A DNA stretch of 64,000 bases. It comes from Aquila chrysaetos chrysaetos. Taxonomy: Eukaryota > Chordata > Aves > Accipitriformes > Accipitridae. Below are positions 25,675-34,935 of this stretch, one piece after another; position 1 is the stretch's first letter, and every line of letters starts with the position of its first letter. The DNA is taken from assembly GCF_900496995.4 (NCBI RefSeq), contig NC_044030.1, positions 15,374,851 through 15,438,850 on the forward strand. Reading direction: 5' to 3'. A program made the position numbers and the translations under genes. Under the pieces are notes generated by a model. The model was not told the origin of the DNA. It was given only the letters and a program-made list of their open reading frames with translations, and did not search any database.

Positions 25675-27284
25675 GTGAGTTATGCTTTGCCTTCTGGATT
25701 CAGACTTGAATCTGTATTTATTTCCTTTAGTGCTTAGAGATCATTTCAGGTTCCCAACTGCACCTAAAATAACTTTGTACATGATAACTTGTAGGAGCTT
25801 AAATGCTGAGATGTATGCTAAGTGCTTTTGACTCAAATGTGACAAATCAATAAGAAGCTGAGAGAATTTATTTTTTAAAATTTTCCTATGTGATTTTTGA
25901 AATTAACTGGAGGGTCCTGAGTCACATCAATGCCTTTGAAAAAGCTTGCCTTTATCTCTAGCTTTGACTATAGGGAAGGCACCACCAAGCCTTTGTCCTT
26001 CTTTCTGTAACTTATAGGAAAGAAGACTGGTAATTGCTACATATTAAATAGATTGTTTAAAAGTAAGAAAACTGTTGTTTAAATTCAGGGCTGGGTCTTT
26101 TTTTTTTTTTTTTTTTTTTCCCCTGAAGAATGATTAAAGTGGCACCCACTGTCCTTACCCTAGTAGAACAGAAAGAAGTTGATGGAAGCATCCCAGTCAC
26201 AGATTTACAAGCAAAAGAAAAAGGCAAATTGCCTCTTTCTGAGATTTGTACATTTTGTTGAGAGAGACGACACATTCTCTGTTTTATTGATCTTTGTCCA
26301 TCCTCCACAGTCTTTTCTTGACTGTCAGATAATATTCCCTTTCTTCATCCCTTAAAAGAAGTGATTTACTGCTCTGCTTAGTCACAAAAAGAAAAAAAAA
26401 CCCTCTCCTATTGAAGCAGTTTCACTGGTGCAGCAAAGAATATTGGTTTCTTGCAGGGAAAAAAATGCCAACATGAGTATGACTCAGTGATTTGGAAAGG
26501 AAGAGTCCTATGTTCTGGTCCCCACTGACGCAGTCGTTCATATTTCTTTCATTAAACAATCATCACATGAAACAAAAGAACAGGAAAAGAAAAATTGCTG
26601 CCTGAGTCTAGCAGCTTAAGTAAAGAAGATAAGTACATCATGGCCTTTAAAAAACAGATTATCAAGAAGTACACAATTTCCTGCAGTTAATGGACCCTAC
26701 CATAATATCTAGGTGATTAAGCAATGATTTGAGGAAAAAGGATGCTGCAACAGTCGTCTTATTCAGCAATGCTATGATCATTTTCATGACAGTTGTCATG
26801 TACCTCAAAAAACCCAGATGATTCTTAAAAGATTTCTTCTGTCAGACTAAAAAGGAAAAAAACCACAAACCACCAACCTGAAACTAGGGGAAGATACAGG
26901 ATAAATTAAAGGACAAAGCCAAATTGTCTTCCTTTTTAACCAGATAAAAAAAGCTAAATAGTCCCAGAACAAATTATTTTCAAATCCTTTTACTTTTTAA
27001 TTGTTGGGCTAGGAGAGTTCAACCATCACTATAAACTGCAGGTTCTTAGGAGTTAAGTTAATTCTAAATTTCTTCCATACATCATTAAAACAGAGACCTT
27101 CACAAAAGCCTTAATTAAAGATAATTAGTGGGTGCCTTTCTAGTGTAGTAAACAGCTGTAATATCTTCCATAGATATGTGCTATATGAGGAATGAAAATT
27201 GATGTGTAATAAGCAGAGGGCATTGAATGTATCATTTATGAAAAGAACATTCCTAAATAAGGGTCTCAATAGTCTGTTTCAGGA
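25675..27284. other. unique sequence, no gene supported
   Basis: Contains a T22 run and, just after it, an open stretch of about 40 codons (26130-26264) that could continue the frame of 25549-25674 only if a second AG after the pyrimidine tract is used. The first AG leads straight to a stop, so I do not call it an exon. Confidence 0.45.
26098..26119. repeat. poly(T) run
   Basis: Twenty-two consecutive T in otherwise unique sequence, followed by CCCCTGAAG. No element body is visible to either side. Confidence 0.9.
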
Positions 27285-28465
27285 TGTGGTGGGTTGACCC
27301 TGGCTGGACACCAGGTGCCCAACAAAGCCACTCTATCACTCCCCCTCCTCAGCTGGACAGGGGAGGGAAAATATAACAAAAAGCTCATGGGTCAAGATAA
27401 GGACAGGGAGAGATCACTCATCTATTACCGTCATGGGCATAACAGACTCGACTTGGGGAAATTAGTTTAATTTATTGCCAAGCAAATCAGAGTAGGATAA
27501 TGACAAATAAAACCAAATCTTAAAACATCTTCCCCCACCCCTCCCTTCTTCCCAGGTCAACTCCACTCCCAGTTTTCTCTACCTCCTCCCTCCCAATAGT
27601 GCAGGGGGATGGGGAATGGGGGTTGGGGTCAGTTCATCACACACTGTCTCTGCCGCTCCTTCCTCCTCAGGGGGAGGACTCCTTACTCTTCCCCTGCTCC
27701 ACTGTGGGGTCCCTTCCATGGGAGACAGTCCTCCATGAACTTCTCCAACATTGGTCCTTCCCATGAGCTGCATGTCTTCATGAACTGCTCTGGTGTGGGT
27801 CCTTTCTATGGTCTACAGTCCTTCAGTCACAGATTGCACCAGTGTGGGCTTTCCCATGGAGTCATGGCCAGCCTGGGGGCACCCACCTGCTCCAGCGTGG
27901 GGTCCTCCATGCGCTGCAGCTGGCCATCTGCTCAGCTGCTCACCTCCATGGGCAGCAAGTTGGTGAGGGGCCTGGAGCACAAGTCTTATGAGGAGCAGCT
28001 GAGGGAGCCGGGGTTGTTTAACCTGGAGAAAAGGAGGCTGAGGGGAGATCTTATCACTTGCTACAACTACCTGAAAGGAGGTTGTAGTGAGGCGGGTGCT
28101 GGTCTCTTCTGTCAGGTGGCTGGTGATAGGACAAGAGGAAATGGCCTCAAGTTGTGGCATGGGAGGTTTAGATTGGATATTAGTGTCGTGGTTTAACCCC
28201 AGCCAGCAACTAAGCACCATGCAGCCGCTCACTCACTCCCCCCCCATCCCACTGGGTTGGGGGAGAAAATTGGGAAAAGAAGTAAAACTCGTGGGTTGAG
28301 ATAAGAACGGTTTAATAGAACAGAAAAGAAAAAACTAATAATGATAATGATAACACTAATAAAATGACAGCAATAATGATAAGAGGATTGGAATATACAA
28401 ATGGTGCACAGTGCAATTGCTCACCACCCGCAGACGGACACCCAGCTCGTCCCCGAGTGGCGATT

Positions 28466-28486
28466 CCCCCCCCCCCCCCCCCCCCC
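28466..28486. repeat. poly(C) run in LTR
   Basis: Twenty-one consecutive C just downstream (in sense) of the LTR TATA box. The sister LTR at 36437-37012 has only an interrupted GGGGGG-type stretch here, so this is a local expansion. Confidence 0.95.
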
Positions 28487-28492
28487 TCCCAG

Positions 28493-28500
28493 TTTATATA
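28493..28500 (-). promoter_or_regulatory. LTR TATA box (TATATAAA)
   Basis: On the minus strand CTAGTATATAAACTGGG, at the U3/R position expected for a retroviral promoter, about 180 bases upstream of the ATTAAA motif in the same LTR. The sister LTR at 36437 has TAGTATAGGAAC instead. Activity is not shown. Confidence 0.55.
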
Positions 28501-29340
28501 CTAGACGTGACATCCCATGGTATGGAATACCCCGTTGGCCAGTTTGGGTCAGCTGCCCTGGTTGTGTCCTGTCCCAACTTCTTGTGCCCCTCCAGCTTTC
28601 TCGCTGGCTGGGGATGAGAAGCTGAAAAATCCTTGACTTTAGTCTAAACTTTACTTAGCAACAACTGAAAACATCAGTGTGTTATCAACATTCTTCTCAT
28701 ACTGAACTCAAAACACAGCACTGTACCAGCTACTAGGAAGACAATTAACTCTATCCCAGCTGAAACCAGGACAATTAGGAAAAATTTCTTTACTGAAAAG
28801 GTTCTCGGGCATTGGAACAGGCTGCCCAGGGAAGTGCTTGATTCACCATCCCTGGAGGTATTCAAAAAGTGCGTAGACAAGGCACTTCAGGACATGGTTT
28901 AGTGGGCATTGTTGATGGTTGGACTGGATGATCTTAAAGGTCTTTTCCAGACTAAATGGTTCTATGATTCGATGATTCTATGGGCTGCAGGGGGACAGCC
29001 TGCCGTCTCACCACGGGCTGCAGGGGCATCCCCTCCTCCGGCGCTCCTCCTCCCCCTCCTTCCTCACTGACCTCGGTATCTGCAGAGGTGTTCCTCTCAC
29101 ATTCCAATCCCACTACTCACTGCAGGTTCCCCTTCCTAAATTTTTGCACCCAGAGGCACTACAACTGTCGCTGATGGGCTCAGCCTTGGCCAGAGCTGGG
29201 TCTGACTTGGAGCCAGGGAAGCTTCTAGCAGTTTCTCACAGGAGCCACCCCTGCAGCTCCCTCCGCTGCTATCGAAACCCCACCACACAACCCCAAAACA
29301 CCTGTCCACTACCAAAACCTTGCCATGCAAACCCAATACA

Positions 29341-31227
29341 CATAAAGAACATTGCAATCTTCAAGAAGATGTATTCATTACAGTACAAACCAGCTGCCCC
29401 ACAATTACTGGTTTCCAATTTTGAAGGGGGACATTTCAAACAATTATATGTTTCACAGAAAATAAATGGAAAAAAATAGCCATATACACAAAAACATATG
29501 ACACTCACTATCAATAGATCTATCAATCAATATGGAGATTGATCCCAACCTCAGTCAGTCATGTGGACAGCCTAGCAGATGGTAGGCAATTTCTGGAAAT
29601 GTTTCTATGTAGTCTGATACAGGCACAGGTTCCCAAACAGGAATTATCCATATGATGCTATTGTTCTTCACCACCTCTAAGCACCCTGCTCAGAGCCCTC
29701 TGTCCTATCTGGGCATTCAGGCTACGCAAAGGGAGTGCTAGGACTGACAGAGCTCATGATCACAGACTTATTTCCCTCAAAATAAAAGCTGGCTTGCAGT
29801 TCCCAACAGTAGTGGCAATACTGCTGGTGTCCAGAGTTACTGAATTATTTTTAAACATTTAAATGACTATCTATGGATAAGCATTAAATAAATGCTTTCC
29901 TTTAGCCTGATGTTTAAACTCTGACTTTTCTTTTGAGAAACCTGAAGTTGTCTCAAGATGCATAAGCATATCTTTACATCTATCAACTCCAGTCAGACAA
30001 TGTGCAAGACTTAACCAATGCTGCATACTATACTGTTCCTCTGTAGCAGGAACCAGTTTTACCCAGAGGCAATAACATCTCTGCTACACTCTAGTAACTG
30101 CATTCAAGGCTTCCATCAGATGAAAGAGCAGAACTCCATTAACCACACTTCTTCCTCCTTTCCTCCAGAGTCACAAGATGATAAATGAATATGATTCCAT
30201 CATAAATCTCAGGGACCTGATCTGATCCTAGTGAAGTGGACTGTGGAACACACACTTATTATGAAAACCCATATACGTAAACCTATGTCTATACTGAGTT
30301 CTGAAAGCCAAAAGTCTTTTTCTGTTTAGGACAACAAGAATTTTTTAGAATTAACTCTTAACCCACATGTGCATTTCTTTCATGCCACATATTAAGGTTA
30401 TTCTGATTCATTTCAATGTATCATCCTGAGAGAATAAAATTTTCCTTTGCTATCTAGTCAGGTTTAAAGCAAGCAATTCCACAAAAGATTACTGTACCTT
30501 TGTGTAGCACCTGGTTATAAAATATATGGAGATGAAGCAAAGTCTTTACTCCTTTTATGGAACTGAAATCTGCCATGACCTACTAGTCAACGCTACTCTG
30601 AAGGAGGAAACCTGGACATCTGACTGATCTATGCTTTCCACATATTTCTTAAGTAGGCTATACTACAGGTCTAAAAGATATTGAGAATACAAAGACTTAC
30701 AAAGGGAGAGGTAACAGTTATTTCTAATTCAATTTCTTTTATTTCACATAAGGAGAAGATGGCAGATTTCTGCCCCTACATTCAAAATAAGATGACCAGG
30801 GCGGGGTGGGGGGTGGGGGGGGTGGGTGGGAACCAAAACTAAAAATGTGTTATAAAACCAGATGAGTTATATTGCCTTTTAAAAAGCTCAGTTCTGGATT
30901 CACAAATTCTCCAAGTAAAGATTTTATTTCTAAATTCAGATCAAAAACTGGATATCTGGGTCTGGATTTTTCATGGAAATGAAGCCTGCTTATGAGCTAA
31001 TTTCAGTTGTAAGAGCATTCATAAAGTAATACATGAGAATCAAATGAACAAGGGAAAAAAGCACAGGGGGAAATGAAAAAACGGCAATATATATTGTCTT
31101 GGAATTATTAATATAAAACAGATTTTTATACAAAAACGTTATACAAGTTAGAAATATACAAATATGGGAGTATGCCTGTGACTCTTCCTAAGAAAACTTG
31201 GTAGAGTAAAATTAATATATCATAAAT
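29341..31227. other. unique sequence, no gene supported
   Basis: Nothing recognisable except the G-rich tract listed separately. Short chance frames only. Confidence 0.5.
30799..30830 (+). repeat. G-rich tract with quadruplex potential
   Basis: A 32-base run with four or more G tracts separated by single T or C bases (GGGG, GGGGGG, GGGGGGGG, GGG, GGG). It matches the usual pattern for an intramolecular G-quadruplex on the plus strand. Confidence 0.85.
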
Positions 31228-31640
31228 CAAAGATTCACATAGATTGGAAGGGATCTCTGCAGTTCATCTAGTCCAAATCTCTGCTCCAGTAAGGGCTGTT
31301 TAATAGATTACTTATTGCTTTGTCCTGTCGTGTGTTGAGTACCTCCATGGATGGAGATCCCAGTGTTTCTCTGGGCAGCCAGAGTTTGACTGGCTTCCTG
31401 GTAAGCATTTATTTTACTCGTATCTACTGAGAATTCCTTTGTCCTGTCATCATACACCTCCGAGAAGAGTCTGTCTCCCTCTTTGTAGCCTCTCCCCAGG
31501 AAGCTGCAAACAGCAGAGACATGTCTCCTTCCCTCCTCTTCCCCAGGCTGAGCCAGCCTGGCGCCCACCACCTCCCCCTGTGCACCCTGTGCTCCAGCCC
31601 TGACCATCACAGGGACCCTGCACTGGACTCATTGCCACAG
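31228..31640 (-). mobile_element. CR1 LINE, diverged 3' fragment
   Basis: Antisense CR1 remnant. The plus strand shows CATAGATTGGAAGGGATCTC near the 3' end, then ACCTCCATGGATGGAGATCC, TCTCTGGGCAGCC, and the segment GTGCTCCAGCCCTGACCATC corresponding to the end of ORF2. The frame at 31308-31610 minus is its decayed C-terminal coding end. It is clearly more diverged than the copies at 18394 and 27954 and lacks a recognisable octamer tail. Edges are approximate. Confidence 0.85.
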
Positions 31641-32528
31641 AGCAGGGTGTGTCCTCGGCTTTGTGCTTCCTGTCACTGTCACAATGATCATTTTTATGAC
31701 ACAAATCTTGCCAAGCATTAAAAGAAATAAGGTAAGTCAACCTGAAGTTAATTTAGGTCCAAGATTAAGCTGACACTGCAGAACAAGATCATTACCTCTA
31801 AAGTACTTCTTATCTCAACATTACCTCCTAGTCTCAGAGTGACCTGTGGTAAATTGGTATCCTCCAAAATGCAAGATGAGGAAACAGATGTAACAACAAA
31901 GTTGCTTACCATAATGGAATCAGTATAGACATATTGTACACCCTTACTGTGGGATTTCAAACGTTGTATTATAAATTTGGACTGCATGAAAAGAGAAAGA
32001 ACACATGGGGAAACATGCTCTTAGAAAAGGCAATTAAAAAATATTAGTTTGTTGGTTCCTGGGGAGTCTAAGAATGAAAACTTTATTGGAAAACAGGGGT
32101 ATTGCTACAAATACCACAATAAAATAAAATCACTTAAGTGGCCATTTTAAGGTAGTTAGCCTGATTTTACAAAGTATTACAACAACTTGCAACCATAGAG
32201 AAAGTCAAATGCTATTAATCCAGCTTCATGAAATTGATCCTAAATTCCTCAGCACAGCCAGATAATCTAGGAGGCTAAATTTAAATGCATGGCTTTTCTA
32301 ATGGGTACTGTCAAAACACAGGGAGTAGAGGAAAGAAAAATTGTCACGCATTCCTAAAGAATGGTGTGTAGGATCTCTTTAATCCTAAAATACGCTTTAA
32401 AAAAAAATTATCTTGATCTACTCTTTAAAGTAGAATAGCAAATATATATTGAAAAATAACTTTGACATCAGGACAAAGTTCAAGGAAAATGTGATATTTG
32501 AGACATAATGCATATGTGTATAATGTGT
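31641..32528. other. unique sequence between CR1 and LTR
   Basis: No gene or repeat family recognised; AT-rich with short chance frames. Confidence 0.5.
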
Positions 32529-32826
32529 TGTTACGGGTTTGTGTGGCGTGGAGTTTTTTGGTAGTGGGGGAGGGGGCCGCAGGGGTGGCCTCTGTGAGAA
32601 GCTGCTAGAAGCTTCCCTGGCTCCAAGTCGGACCCGCCGCTGGCCAAGGCTGACTCAATCAATGACAGTGGTAGTGCCTCTGGGAGAACAGATTTGAGAA
32701 GGGGAACCTGCAGTGAGTAGTGGGATTGGAATGTGAGAGGAACACCTCTGCAGATACCGAGGTCAGTGAGGAAGGAGGGGGAGCAGGTGTGCATGGTGAG
32801 ACAGCAGGCTGTCCCCCCCCCAGCCC

Positions 32827-33285
32827 ATGAGGTCCACGGTGGAGCAGATGCCCACCTGCAGCCTGGGGAGGACCCCACACCAGAGCAGGGGGATGGATGC
32901 CCCCAAAGATGGCCATGACTCCATGGGAAAGCCCGCGCTGGAGCAGCCTGTGACTGAAGATCGGCCCGCGGAAAGGACCCACATCAGGGAAGTTTGGGAA
33001 GAACTGAAGCCCACGGAAAGGACCCACGCCAGGGAAGTCTGTGAGGAACTGCAGCCCGCAGAGAGGACTCACGTTGGAGAAGCTCGTGAAGGACTGTCTC
33101 CTATGGGAGGGACCCCACGGCGGAGCAGGGGACGAGTGAGGAGTCCTCCCCCCGAGGAGGAAGGAGCGGCAGAGACAAGGTGTGGGGAGCTGACCCCAAC
33201 CCCATCCCCTGTTCCCCTGCGCTGCTGGGGGGAGGAGGGAGAGAGAACCGGGAGTGGGGTTGAGCCGGGAAGGAGGAAGGTGTAG
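32827..33285 (+). other. 152-codon open frame within LTR
   Basis: An open frame from ATG at 32827 to the stop at 33285 lies wholly inside the LTR, in sense orientation. It includes a 15-residue repeat in three copies (each beginning near ERTH) because the underlying DNA repeat is 45 bases. The C-terminal half is also open in the related LTR at 27285-29340 (minus frame 27579-27773, sharing [17 protein letters not shown]). I know no protein of this kind; the high GC content of the region makes long chance frames likely. No function is proposed. Confidence 0.3.
32965..33099 (+). repeat. three 45-bp tandem units in LTR
   Basis: Units at 32965-33009, 33010-33054 and 33055-33099, each starting CCCGCGGAAAGGACCCAC or a variant of it and ending near AACTGAAG, AACTGCAG or GACTGTCT. 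All three are exactly 45 bases, with units 1 and 2 the most alike. The related LTR at 27285 has the same array in reverse orientation. Confidence 0.9.
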
Positions 33286-33550
33286 GGGGAAGGTGTTCTA
33301 AGGTTTGGGTTTACTTCCTAATATCCTTGTTTTGATTTGATTGGTAGTGAATTAAATTGATTTTGTTTCTTCCCCAAGTTGAGCGTGTCTTTTGCCTGTG
33401 ACCATAAGTAGTGCGTGATCCCTCCCAGTCCTTATCTCGACCCACGAGCCTGCCTTTATATTTCTCCTCATCCCACCATGGCTGGGGCGGGGAGGGAGTA
33501 GGCAAGCGGCTGCCTGGTGCTTTGTTACCAGCTGTGCTGAAACCTCAACA

Positions 33551-34215
33551 CATGTACATGTAAATGCATAAACACATATATATATATATAAACATGTGTT
33601 TATATAAAACCATAGTCAAGTAATTGTTTCTGGTACAGTCACAGAATTTTTCTCCTGTTTTTCACATTTTCCTATTATTCATTTACCCACCACATTTCGT
33701 GTTTTCTGTGGGAATTCTGATCCTACAGGGAACAGAATCCCAGATCCTGTATAGATTCAGTACTAACTTGAAACACAAGCACAATCCTCTTGGTCCCTTT
33801 TCCTGACTCTGATCCCAGGAGCTGAGAGCACTCTGTAAGTCCTCATGTCACAGAGCACTGCTGCTGACTTTCCCACTACAAGAAGTTCTGCTGTGGCATG
33901 TCACACCACTATCAGATACCTCTGTCTAGTGGCTCTTAACCACAGGCACATCCACAATGTACTGACAATACCGGGCAATGATGTAGAGGGGACATTTGAG
34001 AGAAGATGTTTTGATTCTTTAAAAGGTTCCATAACTTTACAATTGCTTAGCTTAAGTTACCAGCTATTCTGGAAGCCAGAAGACTGTTTTATTAAAGTAT
34101 AGAAGTGATATTTCCTATTCTCCATTTCATGGTCAGGCATGAGTTAATCAAGAGAAGTATAAATCCTGTGTCCTGTTTGTTCCTCTCTCTCTTTTAAGAT
34201 CACATGATGAGGCAT
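33551..34215. other. unique sequence between two LTRs
   Basis: Begins with an AT-rich palindrome next to the LTR end (listed in findings). A plus frame at 33845-34102 (85 codons) has no recognised similarity. Confidence 0.5.
33576..33591. repeat. (TA)8 microsatellite
   Basis: Eight TA units, enclosed by AACACA on the left and ATGTGTT on the right, giving a near-palindrome 33571-33600. Confidence 0.9.
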
Positions 34216-34487
34216 TGTCCTGGTTTTGGCTGGGATAAAGTTAATTGTCTTTCTAGTAGCTGGTATAGTGTCATGGTTTGGATTCAGTATGAGAATAATG
34301 TTGATAACACACTGATGTTTTCAGTTGTTGCTCAGTAGTGTTTAGACTAAGTTAAGGAGTTTTCAGCTTCTCATGCTCAGCCAGCAACAAGGCTGGAGGG
34401 ACACAAGAAGTTGGGAGGGGACACAGCCAGGGCAGCTGACCCAAAGTAGCCAATGGGATATTCCATACCATGTGATGTCATGTCTAG

Positions 34488-34495
34488 TATATAAA
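34488..34495 (+). promoter_or_regulatory. LTR TATA box (TATATAAA)
   Basis: TCTAGTATATAAACTGGG at the U3/R position of this LTR, about 310 bases before ATTAAA. Same motif as in the antisense LTR at 28184-28773. Activity unknown. Confidence 0.55.
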
Positions 34496-34608
34496 CTGGG
34501 GGGAGGAGTGGGGAGGGAGACAGATCACTGCTCGGGAAGTAACTGGACATTGGTCAGTGAGTGGTGAGCAATTACATTGTGCATCACTTGTTTTATATAT
34601 TCCAGTTC

Positions 34609-34722
34609 TTTTATTATTATTACTATTGTCATATTATTATTATTGTTATTATTATTGTTGTTGTTGTTGTTGTTATTTATTGTTGTTATTGTTTATTATT
34701 GTTGTTATTGTTGCTGATATTA

Positions 34723-34784
<62 letters not shown>
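34609..34784 (+). repeat. (TTA)n/(TTG)n microsatellite in LTR
   Basis: About 175 bases of TTA and TTG triplets with a long uninterrupted TTA run at the right end (about 34727-34783). Sister LTRs have only a short irregular ATCATTATT stretch at the same place, so this arose by expansion after insertion or within this LTR lineage. It produces poly-Tyr/Leu/Ile frames on both strands that are not genes. Confidence 0.97.
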
Positions 34785-34935
34785 TTCTTCCTTTCTGTCC
34801 TATTAAACTGTATTTGTCTCAACCCATGAGTTTTACCTTTTTCCTTCCAATTCTCTCCCCCATCCCACTGGGTGCGGGGGAAGTGAGCGAGTAGCTGCAT
34901 GGTGCTTAGTTGCTGTCTGAGGTTAAACCACGACA

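Larger units (their letters stand above)
28184..28773 (-). mobile_element. solo LTR (ERVL-type) nested in CR1
   Basis: A 590-base LTR in antisense orientation with clean ends: plus strand TGTCGTGGTTTAACCCCAGC to GCTGAAACCAGGACA. A perfect 5-base target duplication, ATTAG, flanks it (28179-28183 and 28774-28778), which fits ERVL-type integration followed by LTR-LTR recombination. On the sense strand a TATATAAA box lies at 28493-28500 and ATTAAA at 28311-28316. It is highly similar to the LTR at 36437-37012. It is the youngest of the three nested insertions. Confidence 0.95.
27954..28979 (+). mobile_element. CR1 LINE inside LTR, split by second LTR
   Basis: A 5'-truncated CR1 of about 430 bases net, inserted in sense orientation into the LTR at 27285-29340. 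It starts at AAGTTGGTGAGGGGCCTGG, encodes the last part of ORF2 ([13 protein letters not shown], then [16 protein letters not shown]), and after the interruption continues with GAAAAATTTCTTTACTG to the tail TTCTATGATTCGATGATTCT. ATGGGC stands both before it (27948-27953) and after it (28980-28985), consistent with a 6-base target duplication, although the right copy overlaps the CR1 tail and could be partly by chance. Sequence is close to the CR1 at 18394-19980. Confidence 0.95.
27285..29340 (-). mobile_element. 1 kb solo LTR, split by nested insertions
   Basis: A retroviral LTR in antisense orientation. Its left part (27285-27953) begins TGTGGTGGGTTGACCCTGG and its right part (28980-29340) resumes with ATGGGCTGCAGG and ends AAACCCAATACA. 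Removing the inserted 1026 bases leaves about 1030 bases, almost the same as the related LTR at 32529-33550 (1022 bases). On the sense strand the polyadenylation motif ATTAAA is at 27466-27471. Three tandem 45-base units lie around 27725-27860, as in the related copy. It is interrupted by a CR1, itself interrupted by a second LTR. I found no matching target-site duplication at its outer ends and no internal retroviral sequence. Confidence 0.9.
32529..33550 (+). mobile_element. 1 kb solo LTR with mosaic 3' end
   Basis: A 1022-base LTR in sense orientation, from TGTTACGGGTTTGTG to AAACCTCAACA. Most of it (to about 33470) corresponds block by block to the LTR at 27285-29340, including GAAGCTTCCCTGGCTCCAAG, AGTCCTCCCCCCGAGGAGG and ATTAAA at 33351-33356. 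The last ~75 bases (from about 33472), however, match the end of the other LTR family: AAGCGGCTGC, TGGTGCTTTGTTACCAGCTG. So its U5 end looks exchanged. It contains three 45-base tandem units. Flanking bases do not give a convincing target duplication, and no internal retroviral sequence is adjacent. Confidence 0.9.
34216..34935 (+). mobile_element. solo LTR (ERVL-type) with microsatellite
   Basis: A 720-base LTR in sense orientation from TGTCCTGGTTTTGGCTGGG to TTAAACCACGACA. The 5 bases outside are GGCAT on the left (34211-34215) and AGCAT on the right (34936-34940), a target duplication with one mismatch. TATATAAA is at 34488-34495 and ATTAAA at 34802-34807. It is about 145 bases longer than its relatives because of an expanded TTA repeat between the two signals. 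No internal retroviral sequence follows. Confidence 0.95.

Noticed and set aside
26130..26264. Open stretch of about 40 codons after the T22 run, possible continuation of the frame at 25549-25674
   Set aside because: The first AG after the pyrimidine tract gives an immediate stop; only an unlikely second AG keeps the frame.
34557..34829. Frames rich in Tyr, Ile and Leu
   Set aside because: They are translations of the TTA/TTG microsatellite inside an LTR.
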